From: Candidatus Nanopelagicales bacterium
GTDB taxonomy: Bacteria > Actinomycetota > Actinomycetes > S36-B12
NCBI GenBank assembly: GCA_938091275.1
Contig: CALKMY010000009.1
Location: forward strand, 1 to 9,725
Direction of reading: 5' to 3'
DNA: 9,725 nt
The notes beneath the pieces are model-generated. The model had not been told where the DNA came from, made no database searches, and saw only the letters and a list, made by a program, of their open reading frames with translations. This document shows, in pieces, positions 7,179 through 9,725 of this stretch (the stretch's first letter is position 1; every line of letters begins with the position of its first letter). A program made the position numbers and the translations under genes.

Positions 7179-7191
7179 CAGTGCGCCGCCA

Positions 7192-8097
7192 TTACCGCTG
7201 CCCGAGCTCCCTGGCGATGCTTGCCAGCTGCGCCAGACGCTTTTCCAGCGGCGGATGGGTGGAGAACCACTGCTCGAGCGTGAATTCGCGCTTTCCCGCA
7301 ACGGCCGGAGCGAAAGCGAAGGCGCTCACCGCCTCCATCTGTCGGATATCCCCGGTGGGGATGGTCGCCATATCTCCCGAGATCTTGGTCAACGCGCTGG
7401 CAAGGGCGCTGGGTTTACCCGTCAAGAGGGCGGCCCCTCGGTCCGCTCCCAACTCTCGGTATCTCGACAGCGCGTTGATTAGGAGGTAGGAGAAGAAGTA
7501 CACGATGACGCTGACCACCATCACGCCGATGAAGACCAAGGCGGTGTTCTGATCGCGTCGACCACGCATCATCGATCCCCACATCGCGCTGCGCACCATG
7601 AAGCCCGCCAATATCGCGGTAAAGGACGCCACCGTCATCACCGTGACGTCTCGGTGCGCGACATGGGAGAGCTCGTGCGCCAGCACGCCTTCGAGCTCGT
7701 CACGATTCAGGCGCCGGAGCAAACCCGTGGTCACCACGACGACTGATCTGTTCGGAGACCGTCCCGTGGCAAAAGCATTCGGCGCCTCGCTATCGGCGAT
7801 CCCCACACGGGGCTTTGGCATATCCGCCATGGCGCACAGTCGGTCGACAACAGCGTGCAACTGCGGAGCCTGCTCCGGGGTCACTTCGACGGCCCGCATC
7901 GCCTTCATGGACAAGGTGTCCGAGAACCACCATTGCCCGAACAGCAGTGCGCCGCTGAGCCCGAGGATGAGGATCGCACTGAAGCCGAGGGCATACAGGG
8001 CGGCTGCGAGCACGACGTATAACAGCCCGAGGCCGAACAGGGTCCCGAACATGCGAGTCGTCAAACCCCGGTCAGTGCCGTATCGCGTGCGCGCCAC
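7192..8097 (-). CDS. htpX: Zinc metalloprotease HtpX (M48 family)
   Basis: Membrane-bound endoprotease that removes misfolded or damaged inner-membrane proteins, active on the cytoplasmic side. It has 301 residues. Two hydrophobic helices lie near the N-terminus (about 20-60), followed by the protease domain with HELSH (zinc ligands H141 and H145, catalytic E142), two further membrane segments after it, and the third ligand E215 in SRYRELGAD. STHPPLEKR near the C-terminus is also typical. GTG 8097 is chosen because GAGAGGGG (8107-8114) lies 9 nt upstream; an upstream TTG at 8121 would add 8 residues and falls inside a hairpin. It sits between pspA and pspAB, as expected for an envelope-stress operon. 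All catalytic residues are intact. Confidence 0.95.
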   Translation of the reverse strand: MARTRYGTDRGLTTRMFGTLFGLGLLYVVLAAALYALGFSAILILGLSGALLFGQWWFSDTLSMKAMRAVEVTPEQAPQLHAVVDRLCAMADMPKPRVGIADSEAPNAFATGRSPNRSVVVVTTGLLRRLNRDELEGVLAHELSHVAHRDVTVMTVASFTAILAGFMVRSAMWGSMMRGRRDQNTALVFIGVMVVSVIVYFFSYLLINALSRYRELGADRGAALLTGKPSALASALTKISGDMATIPTGDIRQMEAVSAFAFAPAVAGKREFTLEQWFSTHPPLEKRLAQLASIARELGQR

Positions 8098-8106
8098 AGC
8101 GACGGA

Positions 8107-8114
8107 CCCCTCTC
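8107..8114 (-). promoter_or_regulatory. ribosome binding site of htpX
   Basis: GAGAGGGG on the minus strand, 9 nt upstream of GTG 8097. It decides the start between GTG 8097 and TTG 8121. Confidence 0.65.
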
Positions 8115-8134
8115 TTCGCAACCGCTGGTGCGAA
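8115..8134. repeat. inverted repeat directly upstream of the htpX ribosome binding site
   Basis: TTCGCA (8115-8120) and TGCGAA (8129-8134) form a perfect 6-bp inverted repeat with an 8-nt spacer in the 61-bp pspA-htpX gap. In the mRNA it would be a hairpin abutting the htpX Shine-Dalgarno. It may instead be a protein-binding dyad. No U-tract follows, so it is not a standard terminator. Confidence 0.4.
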
Positions 8135-8158
8135 CCGAACTCTGATAGCGCTCGTGAC

Positions 8159-8887
8159 TTAGTTCTCGATCTCCGGCTTGCTCTCTGCCGAACCGAGTTC
8201 GTTCTTCATCGCCGCCAGTGTGGATTCGACCTCCGCTTGGCTGGCCATCTGCTCGAGTTCGGCGGTGATCGAGTCCTTGCCCATGCCCATCGGGTCCTCG
8301 AGGGCTCCGGTTGCCATCAATTCGTCAATGGCACCGGCCCGCGCTTGCATTTCGGCGGTCTTGTCTTCGGCCCGCTGGACGGCCATGCCAACATCGCCGA
8401 GCTCGTCGGAGATACCGGCGAAGGCCTCGTTGATCTTGGTGGTCGCTTCGGCAGCCGAGTAGGTCGCCTTGATGGTTTCTTTGCGGGTCCGGAACGACTC
8501 GACTTTGGTTTGCAGTTGCTGTGCGGCGACGGTGAGTTTCTCTTCTTGCTGCTGCAACTGTGCCAACTGACCCTGCAGGTCAGCGATCTGCTGGTGCAAC
8601 CCGCTACGGCGAGTCAAGGCCTCGCGGGCGAGATCCTCCCGACCCTGCGCCAGCGCGGCTCGGGCTTGCTCTTCCAGCGTGCTTTCCTTCTGCGATAGGC
8701 CCTGGAGTTGCAGTTCGATGCGCTTGCGGCTCGTGGCGACGTCCGCCACGCCCCGTCGGACCTTTTGCAGCAGCTCGAGTTGCTTCTCGTAGGAGTAATC
8801 GAGGGTTTCGCGAGGATCTTCGGCACGGTCGAGTGCCTTCGATGCCTTCGACTTGAAGATCAAGGTGAAGCGCTGCCACAGACCCAT
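8159..8887 (-). CDS. pspA: Phage shock protein A (PspA/IM30 family)
   Basis: ESCRT-III-like peripheral membrane protein that oligomerises on the inner face of the membrane and protects it under stress. The 242-residue protein has the N-terminal amphipathic region MGLWQRFTLIFKSKASKALDRAEDP, then long heptad-rich helices (about 25-180, many Q/E/L/A/K) typical of the IM30 coiled-coil hairpin, and a loosely structured acidic C-terminus. ATG 8887 is chosen: GAGGAGGG (8892-8899) lies 4 nt upstream. An ATG six codons further upstream is in frame but would place the ribosome binding site inside the gene. It is the first gene of pspA-htpX-pspAB. A minus-strand TAGGCT (8941 to 8936) is a plausible -10 box, giving a leader of about 40 nt. 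Confidence 0.95.
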   Translation of the reverse strand: MGLWQRFTLIFKSKASKALDRAEDPRETLDYSYEKQLELLQKVRRGVADVATSRKRIELQLQGLSQKESTLEEQARAALAQGREDLAREALTRRSGLHQQIADLQGQLAQLQQQEEKLTVAAQQLQTKVESFRTRKETIKATYSAAEATTKINEAFAGISDELGDVGMAVQRAEDKTAEMQARAGAIDELMATGALEDPMGMGKDSITAELEQMASQAEVESTLAAMKNELGSAESKPEIEN

Positions 8888-8891
8888 GGGT

Positions 8892-8899
8892 CCCTCCTC
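8892..8899 (-). promoter_or_regulatory. ribosome binding site of pspA
   Basis: GAGGAGGG, a near-perfect Shine-Dalgarno, 4 nt before ATG 8887. It rules out the in-frame ATG at 8905. Confidence 0.8.
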
Positions 8900-8934
8900 T
8901 GTCATGCACGCCAGCGAATACGCGTAACTGCCAA

Positions 8935-9002
8935 CAGCCTAAGCGGGGACGTAGAGTTTGGCTGTCCCCGCCCCCGCGGGTGATGTTCAGCGCATTAGGC
9001 TG
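8935..9002. promoter_or_regulatory. mirrored -10 boxes of the divergent pspA / DUF3043 promoters
   Basis: CAGCCTAA at 8935-8942 and its reverse complement TTAGGCTG at 8995-9002 put an identical TAGGCT (TANNNT) hexamer on each strand facing outward. The minus-strand box would serve pspA (start about 42 nt downstream), and the plus-strand box at 8996-9001 ends 9 nt before the ATG at 9011, giving an almost leaderless mRNA. No clear -35 boxes are seen. Confidence 0.45.
8943..8971. repeat. 8-bp inverted repeat, possible operator of pspA
   Basis: GCGGGGAC (8943-8950) and GTCCCCGC (8964-8971) are perfect inverted repeats with a 13-nt spacer. The left arm abuts the pspA -10-like box, so the element covers the spacer and -35 area of that promoter. 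That position suits a repressor or activator site. A terminator is unlikely because no gene ends here. Confidence 0.45.
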
Positions 9003-9010
9003 ACCGCACC

Positions 9011-9655
9011 ATGGCTGGTTTTCCGAAGTTCTGGGGCGGCGCGGAGCCCACACCGAACACTGAGCCGCAGCCCGACCCCAACGACCCGCGCGCACCCAAG
9101 GGTCGCGCGACACCCTCGCGCAAAGAAGCCGAGGCGGCTCGCAAGCAGGGTCTTCGTGCATCAAGCCGGGGGCGCACAACCAAAGAAGGCAAGAAGGCCT
9201 CACGGGAGGCCGAGCGGGAGGCGCGCTCCCGCCAGCGCGCAGGAATGATGGTGGGCGACGAGCGCTACATGCCGGCACGGGATCGCGGTGCGAACCGTCG
9301 ATTCGTGCGCAACTTCGTCGATGCTCGCTTCACCATCGCCGAATACTTCATCTTCATCGCCATCGCGGTCCTGCTCTTGGGATTCGTCCAAAATCCCGCG
9401 ATTCAGTCATTCGTCTCTCTGGCGTTCTTCGCCGTGACCGCCCTGATCGTCATCGACACCGCCATCCTTCTCATCCAAATGAACATTCGGGCCAAGAAGG
9501 AATTCCCCGACAAGTCGGATCGTCGCGGGCTGATGCTCTATGCGGTGATGCGAACGCTGCAACTTCGACGCCTCCGTCTTCCGCCACCGATGGTGACGCG
9601 CGGCGGCAAGCCGATCAAGCGCGGTGCCGACGGCAAGCCGATCAAGGACGCCTGA
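9011..9655 (+). CDS. DUF3043 family membrane protein
   Basis: A 214-residue actinobacterial protein of unknown function. The first ~75 residues are hydrophilic and strongly charged (KEAEAARKQGLRASSRG, ASREAEREARSRQRAG), probably disordered or helical in the cytoplasm. The RYMPARDRG segment is followed by two membrane helices (about 106-126 and 132-157), then a basic region with LMLYAVMRTLQLRRLRLPPP. This layout fits DUF3043 (compare Rv2206 of M. tuberculosis, from memory). The last residues repeat GKPIK twice, encoded by a DNA direct repeat. ATG 9011 lacks a Shine-Dalgarno and follows a TAGGCT -10-like box, so it may be nearly leaderless. It is divergent from pspA and shares its control region; a function at the membrane is inferred only from the helices. 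Confidence 0.85.
   Translation: MAGFPKFWGGAEPTPNTEPQPDPNDPRAPKGRATPSRKEAEAARKQGLRASSRGRTTKEGKKASREAEREARSRQRAGMMVGDERYMPARDRGANRRFVRNFVDARFTIAEYFIFIAIAVLLLGFVQNPAIQSFVSLAFFAVTALIVIDTAILLIQMNIRAKKEFPDKSDRRGLMLYAVMRTLQLRRLRLPPPMVTRGGKPIKRGADGKPIKDA
9604..9646 (+). repeat. tandem direct repeat at the end of the DUF3043 gene
   Basis: CGGCAAGCCGATCAAG occurs at 9604-9619 and again at 9631-9646, a 16-bp identical unit with a 27-bp (nine-codon) period. It encodes GKPIK twice in the basic C-terminal tail and keeps the reading frame. Confidence 0.8.
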
Positions 9656-9701
9656 GCGGCACCTGTCGCCCTGCACGGGTTTCCCCCCGCAACGTGCGGA
9701 C

Positions 9702-9707
9702 TACCCT
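9702..9707 (+). promoter_or_regulatory. -10-like box (TACCCT) before the gene at 9714
   Basis: TACCCT fits TANNNT and ends 6 nt before the GTG at 9714, the same spacing as before the desulfurase-like gene and nadA. There is no ribosome binding site. Confidence 0.4.
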
Positions 9708-9713
9708 GACGTC

Positions 9714-9725
9714 GTGACGAGCACC
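9714..9725 (+). CDS. probable start of a further gene, cut by the window edge
   Basis: GTG-ACG-AGC-ACC begins exactly 6 nt after a TANNNT hexamer, 58 nt past the DUF3043 stop. Only four codons are visible, so the product cannot be named and the call rests on the promoter-start spacing alone. Confidence 0.35.

Noticed and set aside
7179..7301. N-terminal extension of pspAB
   Set aside because: The extra 41 residues overlap the htpX 3' end and are serine/arginine-rich, unlike the family start MGLLD at 7178.
7598..8698. Plus-strand open frame opposite htpX and pspA
   Set aside because: Covers two certain genes and their gap; composition follows the complementary strand and the product matches no family I know.
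8990..9008. IdeR/DtxR iron box around TTAGGCTGACC
   Set aside because: About 10 of 11 bases of one half plus core agree, but the outer TTAGG arm is missing and overall agreement with the 19-bp consensus is poor; the -10 interpretation explains the hexamer better.
1..9725. tRNA, rRNA, CRISPR, insertion sequence or phage genes
   Set aside because: No cloverleaf-like segment, regularly spaced repeat array, transposase motif or terminal inverted repeats were seen; every gene is a chromosomal housekeeping or stress gene.

Overview
The window reads as chromosomal core DNA of a high-G+C Gram-positive bacterium (Actinomycetota). By eye it is G+C rich with strong third-position bias. The gene set (ctaC-ctaD, an adenosine-kinase-type PfkB protein, a HesB/ErpA protein, a DUF3043 membrane protein, and the PspA / HtpX / PspAB trio) is one I associate with actinobacterial chromosomes; part of it resembles the Mycobacterium tuberculosis Rv2200c-Rv2206 neighbourhood. 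No transposon, phage gene, CRISPR array, rRNA or tRNA is visible.

Layout. 1-1707 (minus): the respiratory aa3 oxidase genes ctaC then ctaD (ctaD runs off the left edge), coupled by an ATGA overlap. 1861-3048 (plus): a cysteine-desulfurase-fold protein that keeps the mobile-loop cysteine but lacks the PLP-binding lysine. 3045-4770 (minus): adoK-type kinase followed by aat (leucyl/phenylalanyl-tRNA-protein transferase), which ends inside the stop of the desulfurase-like gene. 4897-5250 (minus): an ErpA/HesB Fe-S carrier. 5398-6588 (plus): nadA, a 4Fe-4S quinolinate synthase, divergent from the Fe-S carrier. 6603-8887 (minus): pspA - htpX - pspAB, a membrane-stress operon convergent with nadA. 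9011-9655 (plus): a DUF3043 two-TM protein divergent from pspA. At 9714 a further plus-strand gene probably begins.

Themes. Respiration (CtaC/D), Fe-S supply and use (desulfurase-like protein, ErpA, NadA; NAD synthesis) and envelope stress (PspA, HtpX, PspAB) lie together. Several plus-strand genes have no Shine-Dalgarno but carry an actinobacterial TANNNT -10-like hexamer ending about 6 nt before the start codon, which suggests leaderless mRNAs; most minus-strand genes have clear ribosome binding sites. The most unusual item is the desulfurase-like protein with a changed PLP site (D222 in place of lysine, S125 in place of the stacking histidine, E199 and A174 at two further PLP contacts) and an intact GSAC loop (C341). 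The divergent pspA / DUF3043 control region, with mirrored TTAGGCTG boxes around an 8-bp inverted repeat, is the most interesting non-coding stretch. Intergenic gaps are all under 160 bp.
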